Numbered from the stretch's first letter, positions 35,501 to 42,999 are shown. The stretch: 64,000 nucleotides of DNA from Streptomyces halstedii (GCA_000720535.1 JOAZ01000001.1:124001-188000); one strand, 5' to 3'. Numbers and translations: made by a program. The notes: a model not told the origin generated them from the sequence alone.

Positions 35501-36026
35501 CTTCCTGGCACGGCCCCATCCGCACCCGGAGGACCTCCACCTGGCTGTCAACGCCGTCAACGACTGGGTCGTCCGCGCCGTCACCGGCGGTGACTTCGCC
35601 ACCCTGGTACAGGGAAAACCCACCGTCGAGGAAGGAGCGGAGGAGTTCCGCCGCCTCGCCCGTTCGTACTGGTACCAGGTACTCGCCCGTTCGATGGCGT
35701 GGAGCCGTCTCGACGACGATGTACGGGAACAGGTCACCTGGGACATGCTGGTCCTGTTGTGGCAGGTGATCGGGCGACTGGTACGCGGTGGCGTACCGGC
35801 CCGGGTGGTCTTCGTCGACGCCGCCTTCGCCCCCAACCGCGGCGCCGTACCGGCGCGGCCCGACACCCCCGAATCCAGTCTGCTGCACAGCGTCCTCGCC
35901 GTCCTGGACCCGCATTTCGACGGCGGCACGACGACCGCAGAGGAGCAGTTCATCGTCCGCGCCCTGTACGCGCCACTGCGCAGCATGCTCACCCGCCTGC
36001 TCGCCGCCGTACCTGCCCACCCGTAA
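32517..36026 (+). CDS. DinG/XPD-like Fe-S helicase of the pPIWI-RE system
   Basis: Large SF2-type helicase of 1169 residues. Walker A is GIVGAGKST (Lys268) and motif II is IIDEADRVQ (Asp463). Four cysteines between them, Cys354, Cys377, Cys405 and Cys411 (TSCLLN, PCSRL, SCPYWSACP), match the Fe-S domain of XPD/DinG helicases. The second motor domain ends with QVIGRLVRGG, a motif VI-like Gln/Arg segment. The N-terminal 250 residues are probably an accessory domain specific to the system. A charged segment with EEEEQEKKRGRRRKPKPPPE lies near 665. This helicase type is the standard partner of pPIWI-RE proteins. Confidence 0.85.
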   Translation: MRSITPPLTDVFNALKAFLGSSVPQPALEALCQVELGLYLQQKMMPGSPAGSAWVLFSGYGFAEAHRAPLPSDAAKTLRIARYSLWTLRRSRTWLEALDTYQRFDPRVRAYDVPDAETPAARRDLSVGGDRFSVYEQLLRAAPPLAGRRLPVAGHGPHAFPVSRTMAVVDLPPVPAIPLVAHDMDLEPVGGGEPLSFTKENLERTAAEMDAQHARSGKGRAPRWLERLRSFDLSTKENGTFHKARKDEDFAFTVDGIQHLLGIVGAGKSTLRDIIAVHLAKLGKRTTIVVTDVAEVLKLVRLYDLYTDGAAAPVLGSSGRERHAQRLHRRLAGRGEHRLLAHDDPAFAYLGTSCLLNVRRQGATSTTEPLAYGEAPCSRLRPPSALRRAPSDGRHSAWQKRVASCPYWSACPRHHGARTLVGALIWVATPAGLIDSSPPRPQNGERIRFLELACRRSDLVIIDEADRVQMQLDRTFAPAVVLASDEDKGLIDQLSRHKIRELAASGRTQLSERDVETFAAALNTAGAATDRLYAMLVAGYELRKWVRTGYFSAWTLQLGLLDERYELPDDSGPDHPHHAPREALGKLLDAFRDNPFGDRHRRTEEDFSQLTALLNELLHTGNPENTRRRLTEVMDEAFAIGPMYMAARQRKYQEAYDEWRREEEEQEKKRGRRRKPKPPPETPEEWRKQLAERFEFTLLLSALEPRLAMINAMWPRVEAALSLGFNTMYRRPLDYGPMVPEAPMGNVLGFQFRVPGEDKGGVRSGELTFFRCSGVGRELLRAIPDLTSVDGRPGAHLLLMSGSSWAGASSRYHVCVPVGVVIEPPAEVTERIANESSMRFEFIDDGDEKLRMSGTRPDDRPEKLRRIACHLGEGGDEYEVTEGGPLQQELLSLPPGRDQILLLVGSYAEARMVADTLHNLNVRWRNKVLCLVSDDEEITAEDEAPSAYHARSLRRGDVEHLKDLEADILVAPLLALERGHNILNEDDEAAIGTVYFLARPHPHPEDLHLAVNAVNDWVVRAVTGGDFATLVQGKPTVEEGAEEFRRLARSYWYQVLARSMAWSRLDDDVREQVTWDMLVLLWQVIGRLVRGGVPARVVFVDAAFAPNRGAVPARPDTPESSLLHSVLAVLDPHFDGGTTTAEEQFIVRALYAPLRSMLTRLLAAVPAHP

Positions 36027-36057
36027 GCGCCGAACCCCTGTCCCAGGAGGTAATTCC

Positions 36058-38799
36058 GTGTACCACCACATTCGCGTCGCGGCCTACGAACCCGACCCGC
36101 TCCAAGGACCCTGGCGGGAGGAGATGAAAGTGCTGCGGCTCGGCGAGGACCTGCACGCCGAGCTCACCGGGATGCATGCCGAGGCGGACAAGAACTCCGT
36201 TCACCCCCACCGGCTCCCCGTGCGCAGGCTCAACTCCCTGCTCCAGGCGATGGCGCCAGGCGTCATCGCGACCGGCCGCAACGCCGGGACGGATGGCCGT
36301 CTGCCGTGGCTCTACGCGCGGGAAGCCGTCCCGCCGGACGTGCTGGCCCCGGTGGTAGGAGCCTGGGCGGCGGGCATGCACCGGGAGGACGACGACTCGG
36401 AGGGAGCCGACCTCGAGGAGAGGCTCCGCTCCGATGACCCGGCCGAGACGGTAAGTCTGCCCCACTGGGAGACGGAACCGGTCGACCTCGCCGAGAGTGT
36501 GCTCTCGGCGGGCGGAACCGCCGAACCCGCCGCGCGGCTCTACAGCCTACTGCCCGAGTGGATCGCCTTCCGGCTGGCCGCCCGGACGTTCCGCACGGGC
36601 GGCAGCACTCTCCACTTCCGAGTCGAGAGCTCGGGTGACGGCGCGCGACTCGTCTCCTGGCCGCCTCAGCGCTACGAGCGCCGCGGGCAGACCTGGTACT
36701 ACTCGGCCTGCCTCACCATCACCGTCCACACCGTGCCGTTCGCCCCGCGTTTCCGCGTCCATGTGTCCACCCGCGTACGCCGGTGGGCCACCCGACTGGA
36801 CGTACGCCCCCACCAGCTCGGCGGTACGACCGTCCTGCTCGACGCCCCACTGCCGTGGCCGGAAGGGCCGGACCGCGGCCACCGGCTGATGGTGAACACG
36901 CTGGGCTACGACCGGCGGTCGAAGAAACTGGCCTGGCGCCGGCACAGCCCCGCACCACTCGTGCCCGAGCTGGACATCGTGCGCAACTACCCCCGGCCCG
37001 AAGCACTCTTCTCCGACCCCGAACGCTGGATCAACGGTTCCGGGGACGTGGCCGCCGGCATCGTCTACCACCCGTCGATCGGCCCGCACGAGGTCGGACC
37101 CGGGCTGATGCCACGGGAGCGGGCGGATCTGGACGCCTGGGTCGAGGAAGGGCTGCGCCCCCTGCTGACCCGGGTCCCCGACCTCACGCGCGTCTCCCGG
37201 AGCAACACACCCTCCCTGCTGCCCCGTTCCGGCGCCGGCGGCGGCCCGGGCGTCCGCGACGCCCAGCTGGCTCTGCAACGGCGTACGGCGCTGACACGCG
37301 CACTGAACGGCCGCCCCCTGGAGATCGACGTCTTCTGGCAGTCCCCGGAAACCCGTGCGGCGCTGCTCGCCGAGCTGCCCAAGCTCATTGGTCTTCCCGC
37401 CGGGCAGCAAGTGCCGTCGGCCGACGGGGAGACCTGGCAGTGGCAGTGCGAGGGGGTCGACATCCGCGTCCGGGCCCGGCCCGTGGGACCTTTGGCCGAC
37501 GCTCTGCCGACCACCCGAGCCCGCGGGCGCCTCAGGGCCGTCCGGCTGGCCGAGGCCATCGAAGGGCGCTGCGGGCTCGTGGCGGATCGGGCGGACCCGC
37601 TCCTCGGCGGGACCGGAGTCGTGATCACGGAGATCGCTGGCAAGGAGCGCTTCGCCGCCGTCCCGGACTCCGACCCCAAGCACGCGCTGCGCATCGCCTG
37701 GGCACGGCAGGGACGGCTGACCCAGTTCGTGAACTCGCCCGACGACACCGACAGCGCTCTGGAGCACCGGGTCAGGTGGACCTGGCTGGACGCCTTCCGG
37801 CAGCTGGGCGCGATCAGCCCGCCCGCCCATCGGGTGGGAGCCGGCATTCCGGGCGACCTTCAGTATGCGGCGCTCTGGCTCGTACGCCACACCAGGAAGG
37901 GGCCTACGCGATGCCCCGTCCACCGGCTGGTGGCGGTGCGGGTGCGCCCCGGGGACGGGCCGGGCGTCATCGAGGGGTGGGACGCAGAACGAGCCGAATG
38001 GGTGCCGTATCCGAAGCTGTTGCTGCTGCTCTCCCAGGCACGGGAACCGGCGGCGAGCGGCGGGAAGGAGATCGGCACGGGGAAGCTCGTCGATGACTCG
38101 CCAGCCCCGGGAGGATCCCGGCCCGCTACCCGCCCGGGCGTGGAGCAGGACAGGCAGCGGGAGACCGAGCGGCAGATCCGGGCACTGCTCTTCCAGCTCC
38201 GCGACCGCCCGACGCTGCTGCTGGCGGACGCCGGCAATCTGCGCCAGTGCTGGCCTGGCCTGCGCAACGGTGCACTGGACCGCGACACGCTCGGCTTCGG
38301 GGCCGAACCCGCCCAGCGGCACACGCTCTACGGCCACGACCTGCGGATGTTGCTCGTACGGGACGCCAACGCCCGGGGTGAAGTGGCGGAGTGGTACGCC
38401 CACGACACCGAGGACGGGGTCGGCTTCGCCGAGGGTGTGTGGGGGACGGCGGATACGGAGGGCCGTGTCTTCGCGAGCACGGCCTCGAAGCCGCACACGG
38501 TGGCGAAACTACCGAAGGGGCTCATGAAGCTGGTGCCTACGGCACAGGGCCGGACAGCGCCCGGGAAGACCGCGTGGAACCCCGGGCAACTGGAGATCAC
38601 CGTGCTCGGCTGTCTGTCGGAGAAGGCGCTGACGGACTCGGGGCGTGCGGGTGACTCGCCCGACCGGCCGGCGGAGTGGGCGACGCTCGCGCACCAGTTG
38701 CGTTACCACGACGACTACCCGCCGCTCGCTCGGCCTCTCCCGCTGCACTTGGCACGTCTCGCCGGTGAGTACGTGCTTCCGGTGGCCGGAACGAAGTGA
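36058..38799 (+). CDS. pPIWI-RE protein (prokaryotic PIWI, RE family)
   Basis: Protein of 913 residues. The N-terminal two thirds match the pPIWI_RE_X (formerly DUF3962) region (WREEMKVLRLG, LPEWIAFRLAARTF, VSTRVRRWATRLDV). The C-terminal RNase H-fold PIWI-like domain has TLLLADAGNLRQCWPGLRNG with Asp724, MLLVRD (Arg768), GEVAEWY (Glu775/Glu778), and the family ending HQLRYHDDYPPLARPLPLHL then ARLAGEY. The RE name refers to conserved Arg and Glu; these residues are candidates. The family is predicted to bind guide-target duplexes in defence. Strong ribosome site AGGAGGTAATTCC before the GTG. Confidence 0.87.
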   Translation: MYHHIRVAAYEPDPLQGPWREEMKVLRLGEDLHAELTGMHAEADKNSVHPHRLPVRRLNSLLQAMAPGVIATGRNAGTDGRLPWLYAREAVPPDVLAPVVGAWAAGMHREDDDSEGADLEERLRSDDPAETVSLPHWETEPVDLAESVLSAGGTAEPAARLYSLLPEWIAFRLAARTFRTGGSTLHFRVESSGDGARLVSWPPQRYERRGQTWYYSACLTITVHTVPFAPRFRVHVSTRVRRWATRLDVRPHQLGGTTVLLDAPLPWPEGPDRGHRLMVNTLGYDRRSKKLAWRRHSPAPLVPELDIVRNYPRPEALFSDPERWINGSGDVAAGIVYHPSIGPHEVGPGLMPRERADLDAWVEEGLRPLLTRVPDLTRVSRSNTPSLLPRSGAGGGPGVRDAQLALQRRTALTRALNGRPLEIDVFWQSPETRAALLAELPKLIGLPAGQQVPSADGETWQWQCEGVDIRVRARPVGPLADALPTTRARGRLRAVRLAEAIEGRCGLVADRADPLLGGTGVVITEIAGKERFAAVPDSDPKHALRIAWARQGRLTQFVNSPDDTDSALEHRVRWTWLDAFRQLGAISPPAHRVGAGIPGDLQYAALWLVRHTRKGPTRCPVHRLVAVRVRPGDGPGVIEGWDAERAEWVPYPKLLLLLSQAREPAASGGKEIGTGKLVDDSPAPGGSRPATRPGVEQDRQRETERQIRALLFQLRDRPTLLLADAGNLRQCWPGLRNGALDRDTLGFGAEPAQRHTLYGHDLRMLLVRDANARGEVAEWYAHDTEDGVGFAEGVWGTADTEGRVFASTASKPHTVAKLPKGLMKLVPTAQGRTAPGKTAWNPGQLEITVLGCLSEKALTDSGRAGDSPDRPAEWATLAHQLRYHDDYPPLARPLPLHLARLAGEYVLPVAGTK

Positions 38800-38869
38800 G
38801 CGGGGAGTATGTATCCGCTTCCTGAGCGCGTCTGGTGCACTCCTTGCTGGGATCACTGGGCGTCCGCCG

Positions 38870-38888
38870 TGACGCTCGTCTGACGCTC
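38870..38888 (+). repeat. Right pair of arm-type repeats TGACGCTC
   Basis: TGACGCTC at 38870-38877 and 38881-38888, 11 bp start to start, identical in sequence and spacing to the left pair. Confidence 0.65.
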
Positions 38889-38961
38889 TTCGCACCTGGT
38901 GGCTCAAGGCGGAGACGAGAGACTTCACCTGACCTGCGGTTTTCTCTGAGCCCACCCGGGT

Positions 38962-39036
38962 GACATGCTTCCGATGACGCATCATGTGGAGTGCGTCGCG
39001 ATCCTTGAACCGGCCGCGAAGAGCTCCTGACCTGCG
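38962..39036 (+). repeat. Right attachment-site repeat (attR): copy of methyltransferase 3' end
   Basis: Encodes DMLPMTHHVECVAILEPAAK plus SS and a stop, against DLFPMTSHVECVAILEPAAK plus GL in the intact gene, and is followed by TGACCTGCGG. It has no upstream gene body, so it is a stranded 3' end: either the original host end displaced by insertion or that of an earlier element. Confidence 0.82.
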
Positions 39037-39085
39037 GTCTTGTGCGTGCGCGTTATGTGCGGTGTAGGCGTTACAGGCGATGTCT

Positions 39086-39113
39086 TGACGCTGAAATGGC
39101 GCTTGTGACGCTC
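39086..39113 (+). repeat. Further TGACGCTC-type repeats beyond attR
   Basis: TGACGCTG (39086), TGGCGCTT (39097) and TGACGCTC (39106), again with an 11-bp step; another TGACGCTC is at 39942. They suggest the edge of a second, decayed element. Confidence 0.45.
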
Positions 39114-39368
39114 ATCCTGATGTCATGTCAGGTGGCCTGCCAGGCAGATCAGCGGATCTGTATCGGCTCAGTGTCGGCACACGCCTCGGGACGGCTGCGG
39201 CCCGATCCGTCCGAGCTACTGCGCCCCGCAGTCGACCAGGGGACCTCTCCCACAGATCTTGTTGCATCAGCCGTCGGGCCCGCCGAGATGCGACAGGTGG
39301 CAGGCGGGCGGTATGCGAGGGCGTAATCCGATGGCAGCCGTCCGCGCTGAGTCCGTACGGTCGGTGGA

Positions 39369-39590
39369 ATGGCACAGAGCACGGTGGACCCGGCGACGGT
39401 CACACCCCGAATGGCTGCTCAGATCCGCACCTGGCGGGTGGATGACGACCTCACCTGGCGCTCCGTGGCCCAGGCTGCGACCGACCTGTGGCGGTCCGAG
39501 TGGGGCGGCAGCCAGATCTACGGCCGTGACCTCTGCGCGGTCGCAGCGAGGATGACGGGTGAGGACCCCGACGAGGAGCCGTGGAACTGA
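39369..39590 (+). CDS. Small hypothetical protein
   Basis: 73 residues, Trp-rich (QIRTWRVDDDLTWRSVAQAA then TDLWRSEWGGSQ) and ending DEEPWN. The sequence looks like a small Streptomyces protein that I have met as conserved hypothetical; the N-terminal helical part could be a helix-turn-helix, but there is no clear recognition motif. The ribosome site is weak (GGTGG). No operon partner. Confidence 0.55.
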   Translation: MAQSTVDPATVTPRMAAQIRTWRVDDDLTWRSVAQAATDLWRSEWGGSQIYGRDLCAVAARMTGEDPDEEPWN

Positions 39591-40013
39591 TCCTGCCAGA
39601 CGCTTACTTGGGTCAGTGGGCGGCCCGGAGAGAAGATTGCCGGCGATATGGGGCCCGGTTCGGAGATCACGGCAGCCCTCTCGTAGCGGGTTGCCGGATC
39701 CTGCCAGGTCCTCCACCGGTTGATGCGGCGTTCGACGGTGTCGCGTTGTTTGTAGCCCCCGCGATCCAAGGCCGCAGGAGGTCCGCCCTAGCGGCCGCGT
39801 TCCCGCCCGCGCACTACCGCCCGAGCCCGAGAGGCGGAGCCGGTACATACGGGGATTCGCACCACCTCCGAAGGACGTATCCCTCCGAACGTCCCCACAG
39901 AACCGCGGCACCCGCACCCTTGCGTGAAGTTGTCACGCATGTGACGCTCTGGCGCCCCGCACAACAGGCTCAGAACCTCCAGTTACCGTGGACAGCCCTC
40001 TGCCGACGAAGAG
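39591..40013. other. Noncoding stretch
   Basis: 423 bp with no gene that I can support. It contains one TGACGCTC (39942-39949). Confidence 0.5.
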
Positions 40014-40239
40014 GTGCGGTCTCGCGCGATCACGCCCCCCACCCGCCCCACCGGAGTCCTGCTCGCGACGCTCGCGGGCGCGGTGCTCGTTCTCGGCGGC
40101 ACATCAGCCGCATCGGCATCCGCGTCCCCGGACACCGCCACCGTCTCCGCCAAGACCGGCGCCTCGACGGCCTCCGGCGACATCGGCGGCCGGGCAGGTC
40201 CTCCCGGAGGTGGCGTGCAAGATGATCTACGGGTACTGA
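40014..40239 (+). pseudogene. Frameshifted small secreted peptide
   Basis: GTG 40014 begins a clear signal peptide: basic start, hydrophobic core GVLLATLAGAVLVLGGTS and cleavage after ASASA. The reading continues to about 40185 and then loses sense, while a frame shifted by one gives GQVLPEVACKMIYGY and a stop at 40239. The simplest reading is a secreted peptide of about 75 residues broken by a single-base indel near 40180-40200. A sequencing error would look the same. Confidence 0.4.
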
Positions 40240-40313
40240 GGGTCCGAACCGAGCGGGGGTGGTCCGAACAGGACCCCGGGCTCAAATCTGCCGCGTGCCG
40301 CACCGTGCCTTCT

Positions 40314-40490
40314 CTACTTCTTCGGGCTCTTCTGAGCTCTGATGATCACGAGCACCGTGAGCGCGCCGCAAGCCAGGCCCGCGAGCGCCCAAGGGATGCT
40401 CGGCCTACCGCCGTTGAGGTTGTAGCCGACGGTGCAGAAGATGAGCGTCTCGATCAGGACGATGAGCAGCCACCAGCGTCTTCCTGGCAT
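40314..40490 (-). CDS. 58-residue membrane protein, unknown
   Basis: A short gene with two transmembrane helices: MPGRRWWLLIVLIETLIFC and a second around residues 33-51 (PWALAGLACGALTVLVII), then a basic tail RAQKSPKK. The ATG has a clear AAGGAG ribosome site 8 nt upstream, and third codon positions are G/C-rich, so it is probably expressed. No family recognised. Confidence 0.68.
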   Translation of the reverse strand: MPGRRWWLLIVLIETLIFCTVGYNLNGGRPSIPWALAGLACGALTVLVIIRAQKSPKK

Positions 40491-40837
40491 CCGGCTTCTC
40501 CTTTCAGTTCATGAGATGGGGTTCTGGCCTAATTTCCGTGATCGGTCACTGAGCGTGTCCGCTGCTGGAAGAAGCAAGCTTCGTAGTACGGCGGTGACTC
40601 TGTCGTACGGAGCGCAGGCCTCGGTGAGCTGAACGCCGGCCGCTCGGGACCCGGGACGCGGATCTTCTCCCGTACGAACTCGACCTGGGCGCCGTCCACT
40701 CGATGCCCGAGCCGACGACCCAGGCCGGTGGTAGTCACATGATCGGGCCAGCAGGGGCGGGCGCGGGCCGCCCGGGGCAACCCGCACGTGTCGTGTCCCG
40801 GCTTCGGTGCCGACCGCAGCGCCCCGGTGTCCCCGAC
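40491..40837. other. Noncoding stretch
   Basis: 347 bp between the 58-residue membrane protein and the TetR gene. Open frames on the minus strand lack ribosome sites and known motifs; one may be a remnant. Nothing else seen. Confidence 0.4.
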
Positions 40838-41413
40838 TCAGGCCGCGGTGGCTTCCCAGGCTGCCTTGATCATTTGGAAGACTTCGTCCACCGTGGCCCC
40901 GGGATCGTCCGCCCGGCACGCCAGCGCGTAGGCGTCGATGGTGAACCGCGCGGTCGCCCGGCAGGCAGTCGTACTCCGGGACAGGTGGGGATCGGCGGAT
41001 AGTGCCGCCGCCAGCGCGTGCGCGTGACGCAGGCTCATTGACTCCTCGTATTCCCGCAGAGCGGGTGATCCCTCGATCATGCGTCGGACGGGGGCACTGC
41101 CTTCCGCCGTGCAGTGCCGCACCAGAGCATGAACCTCGCGGTGCAGCGCCGGGATGATCGGCTCGTGCGGAGGCCGGTCGGTCACCGCACGGGTGAGGCG
41201 CTGCTCGAAGTCCTGGTCGCGTTCGAACACCAGGGCCTCTTTCGAGGCGAAGTGGGAGAAGACGGTGGTGACGGCCACGTCTGCTTCGGACGCCACGTCA
41301 CGGATGCCCACAGCGTCGTACCCGCACTCCAGGAAGAGTCGCAGCGCGGTGTCAGCGATCTTCTGACGGGTCGCGGCCTTTTTGCGTTCGCGGCGTCCGG
41401 ACGGCTCGGTCAT
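40838..41413 (-). CDS. TetR-family transcriptional regulator
   Basis: Repressor-type regulator of 191 residues. The N-terminal HTH reads TRQKIADTALRLFLECGYDA then VGIRDVASEADVAVTTVFSHF, and the C-terminal ligand domain is helical. It is divergent from an NADPH-type oxidoreductase gene 70 bp away, with a perfect 19-bp palindrome in between, so it very probably controls that gene and itself. Confidence 0.92.
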   Translation of the reverse strand: MTEPSGRRERKKAATRQKIADTALRLFLECGYDAVGIRDVASEADVAVTTVFSHFASKEALVFERDQDFEQRLTRAVTDRPPHEPIIPALHREVHALVRHCTAEGSAPVRRMIEGSPALREYEESMSLRHAHALAAALSADPHLSRSTTACRATARFTIDAYALACRADDPGATVDEVFQMIKAAWEATAA

Positions 41414-41452
41414 AACCTGACACTACCAGGTAGGAATCCGTAGCCGTTGTGA

Positions 41453-41471
41453 AACCCTAACGGTTAGGGTT
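41453..41471. promoter_or_regulatory. Palindromic operator between tetR and oxidoreductase genes
   Basis: AACCCTAACGGTTAGGGTT is a perfect palindrome with 9-bp arms around a single G. It ends 12 bp before the oxidoreductase ATG and lies 39 bp upstream of the TetR gene, the expected place for a TetR operator. Confidence 0.8.
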
Positions 41472-41483
41472 ATCTTCGATCGC

Positions 41484-42461
41484 ATGAGGAAAATCATTTT
41501 TGCCGAGTTCGGCGGTCCCGAGGTCCTGCACCTGGTGCAAGCCGAGGAGCCCCATGCGGGTCCCGGTCGGATACGCATCGCCGTACGGGCGGCGGGTGTC
41601 AATCCCGTCGACTGGAGGATCCGGGAGGGCCAGGTTTTGGGAGCCCATCCGGTCGAGCTGCCCGCCGGGGTCGGACTGGACGCCGCAGGGGTGGTGGATG
41701 AGATCGGCGAGGGCGTCGAGGGGGTCGAGGTCGGCGACCGGGTGTTCGGCGAAGGAGCCGACACCTACGCCGAATTCGCCGTGCTGTCGGCCTGGGCCCG
41801 AATGCCCGAGGGGCTGGCCTTCGAGGAGGCGGCCGGGTACCCGTCGGTGGTGGAAACCGCGCTGCGCGTCATCCGCGAGGTCGGCGTGCGGCCCGGGCAG
41901 ACACTGCTGGTCAGCGGTGCGTCCGGTGGCGTCGGGTCGGCGGTGCTGCAGATCGCCCGCGCGCGCGGCATCGCGGTGATCGGCACGGCCGGGGCCGCGA
42001 ACCAGGACTACCTGCGCGGTCTGGGCGCCCTCGCCACGACCTACAACGAGGGGTGGGTAGAACGAGTGCGGCACCTGGGCCGGGTCGACGCGGCCCTCGA
42101 CCTGGCCGGCTCGGGCGTGATCCGCGAACTCGTCGAGCTGACGGGGGATCCCGGCAAGGTCGTCTCCATCGCCGACCTCGGTGCGCCGCGGTTGGGCGTC
42201 CGGTTCTCCGGCGTGGCCGGGAGCGTGCCGGATGCGCTCACCGAAGCCGTCGACCTCATCTCCCAGGGGAGGCTCCACATCCCGGTCGAGAAGGCGTACT
42301 CGCTCACCGAGGCAGCGGCGGCGCACACGGACAGCCGCGCCGGCCACACCCGGGGGCGCCGGGTCCTGGTCGTCCGAGCCGAGTCCCACCCGGCGTCCCG
42401 CGCCGAACAGCCGGTCGCCAGAGGGGTGGTGAAACCGCGTCGGAGGCAAACGGGACGGTGA
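41484..42461 (+). CDS. NADP-dependent quinone oxidoreductase-like protein (MDR superfamily)
   Basis: Medium-chain reductase of 325 residues without the catalytic zinc ligands. The GroES-like part includes AAGVNPVDWRIREG and GLDAAGVVDEIGEG, and the Rossmann fold has VSGASGGVGSAVLQIARARG. Likely reduces quinones or enones with NADPH. After the normal end (GRRVLVV, about 297) there is an extra basic tail of 28 residues (RAESHPASRAEQ onward), so the original stop may have been lost. Regulated by the divergent TetR protein. Confidence 0.88.
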   Translation: MRKIIFAEFGGPEVLHLVQAEEPHAGPGRIRIAVRAAGVNPVDWRIREGQVLGAHPVELPAGVGLDAAGVVDEIGEGVEGVEVGDRVFGEGADTYAEFAVLSAWARMPEGLAFEEAAGYPSVVETALRVIREVGVRPGQTLLVSGASGGVGSAVLQIARARGIAVIGTAGAANQDYLRGLGALATTYNEGWVERVRHLGRVDAALDLAGSGVIRELVELTGDPGKVVSIADLGAPRLGVRFSGVAGSVPDALTEAVDLISQGRLHIPVEKAYSLTEAAAAHTDSRAGHTRGRRVLVVRAESHPASRAEQPVARGVVKPRRRQTGR

Positions 42462-42776
42462 CGCCTCGCCCACCAGGGCGACCGCGGCGCCCTCCGCCGA
42501 GACCGGGTTCAGGCCGTCGGCATTTCCGGGCGGGCCGGTCGCCGCCCGGTACGGAGACGGCTAGGACAATCGCCTGTCTCGCGGGAATTCCCCCTCTCTT
42601 TGCGCCCGGGCCCTGGACTTCCGTACTCGACAGCCCTCCAGCAGTTCGACGTGGCGTGGACGAACAGTTCCTCAGCCCACCCCACACCTTGACCTGTACC
42701 GACCCGACGATCGGGAGCGGTTCGGACAGGAGCACGGCCGTGAGGGCCGGCACCGGTGATCCCACTGCTCGTCTTC
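42462..42776. other. Noncoding stretch
   Basis: 315 bp without a supportable gene, leading into the doc relic. Probably decayed element DNA. Confidence 0.4.
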
Positions 42777-42869
42777 CTTGCCGGACCGTTCATCGAGGAA
42801 GTCGCGCAGGACGATATCGATGTGCCGGTCATTGCCAAGTGCCTGGCGGCCTGGTTCCCCGTTTCCTGA
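42777..42869 (+). pseudogene. Relic of a second doc toxin gene (3' end only)
   Basis: 30 codons plus stop encoding LAGPFIEEVAQDDIDVPVIA then KCLAAWFPVS, against VAGPFVEEVAQDNIDVPAIA then KRLSAWFPAS at the end of the intact Doc; 23 of 30 residues agree. Nothing upstream encodes the FIC motif, so it is a truncated paralogue. The DNA similarity continues into the stop (TTTCCTGACG, against CTTCCTGACG after the intact gene). Confidence 0.82.
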
Positions 42870-42999
42870 CGCACGGCGACGTGAGGGCTCGGCACTGTGG
42901 ACCTTCGCGAGTGGGTCGGGCAGGTGGGGGCAGTGACGTCGTCGCAGGTATGAGGATTGTCCCGTGTCCGACCTTGGGCAGTCCGTGGCTCCGGCGCTC

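Larger units (their letters stand above)
22888..39036. mobile_element. Genomic island at the 3' end of the rRNA methyltransferase gene
   Basis: About 16 kb bounded by the methyltransferase 3' end on the left and a second copy of that end on the right. Both ends carry paired TGACGCTC repeats. Contents: RHH/Doc pair, excisionase-like HTH protein, a STAND ATPase, a Ser/Thr kinase and a pPIWI-RE operon. No integrase, relaxase or FtsK-like transfer gene is visible, so it is probably immobile now. Its genes are visibly richer in A/T codons than the flanks, especially around 26.2-26.8 kb. Confidence 0.8.
38800..39368. other. Right end of the island: noncoding, att and arm repeats
   Basis: 569 bp without a gene. 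It holds the right TGACGCTC pair, the attR-like copy of the methyltransferase 3' end and a second TGACGCTC group. TGACCTGCGG, similar to the sequence just after the methyltransferase stop, occurs twice (about 38930 and 39028). Confidence 0.6.

Noticed and set aside
36058-38799. pPIWI-RE gene as a classical Argonaute
   Set aside because: The N-terminal region and C-terminal ending fit the pPIWI-RE family; no PAZ or MID signature of long Argonautes is visible.
22888-39036. Island as a prophage or conjugative element
   Set aside because: No capsid, terminase, relaxase or FtsK/TraB-like translocase is visible; only excisionase, toxin-antitoxin and defence-type genes.
38962-39036. Start of a second methyltransferase gene or a short peptide gene
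   Set aside because: It matches only the C-terminal codons of the methyltransferase and has no start signals; it fits an attachment-site copy.
41453-41471. TTAGGG sequence resembling a telomere-type repeat
   Set aside because: Single palindromic occurrence between divergent genes; an operator explains it, and Streptomyces telomeres are not of this type.
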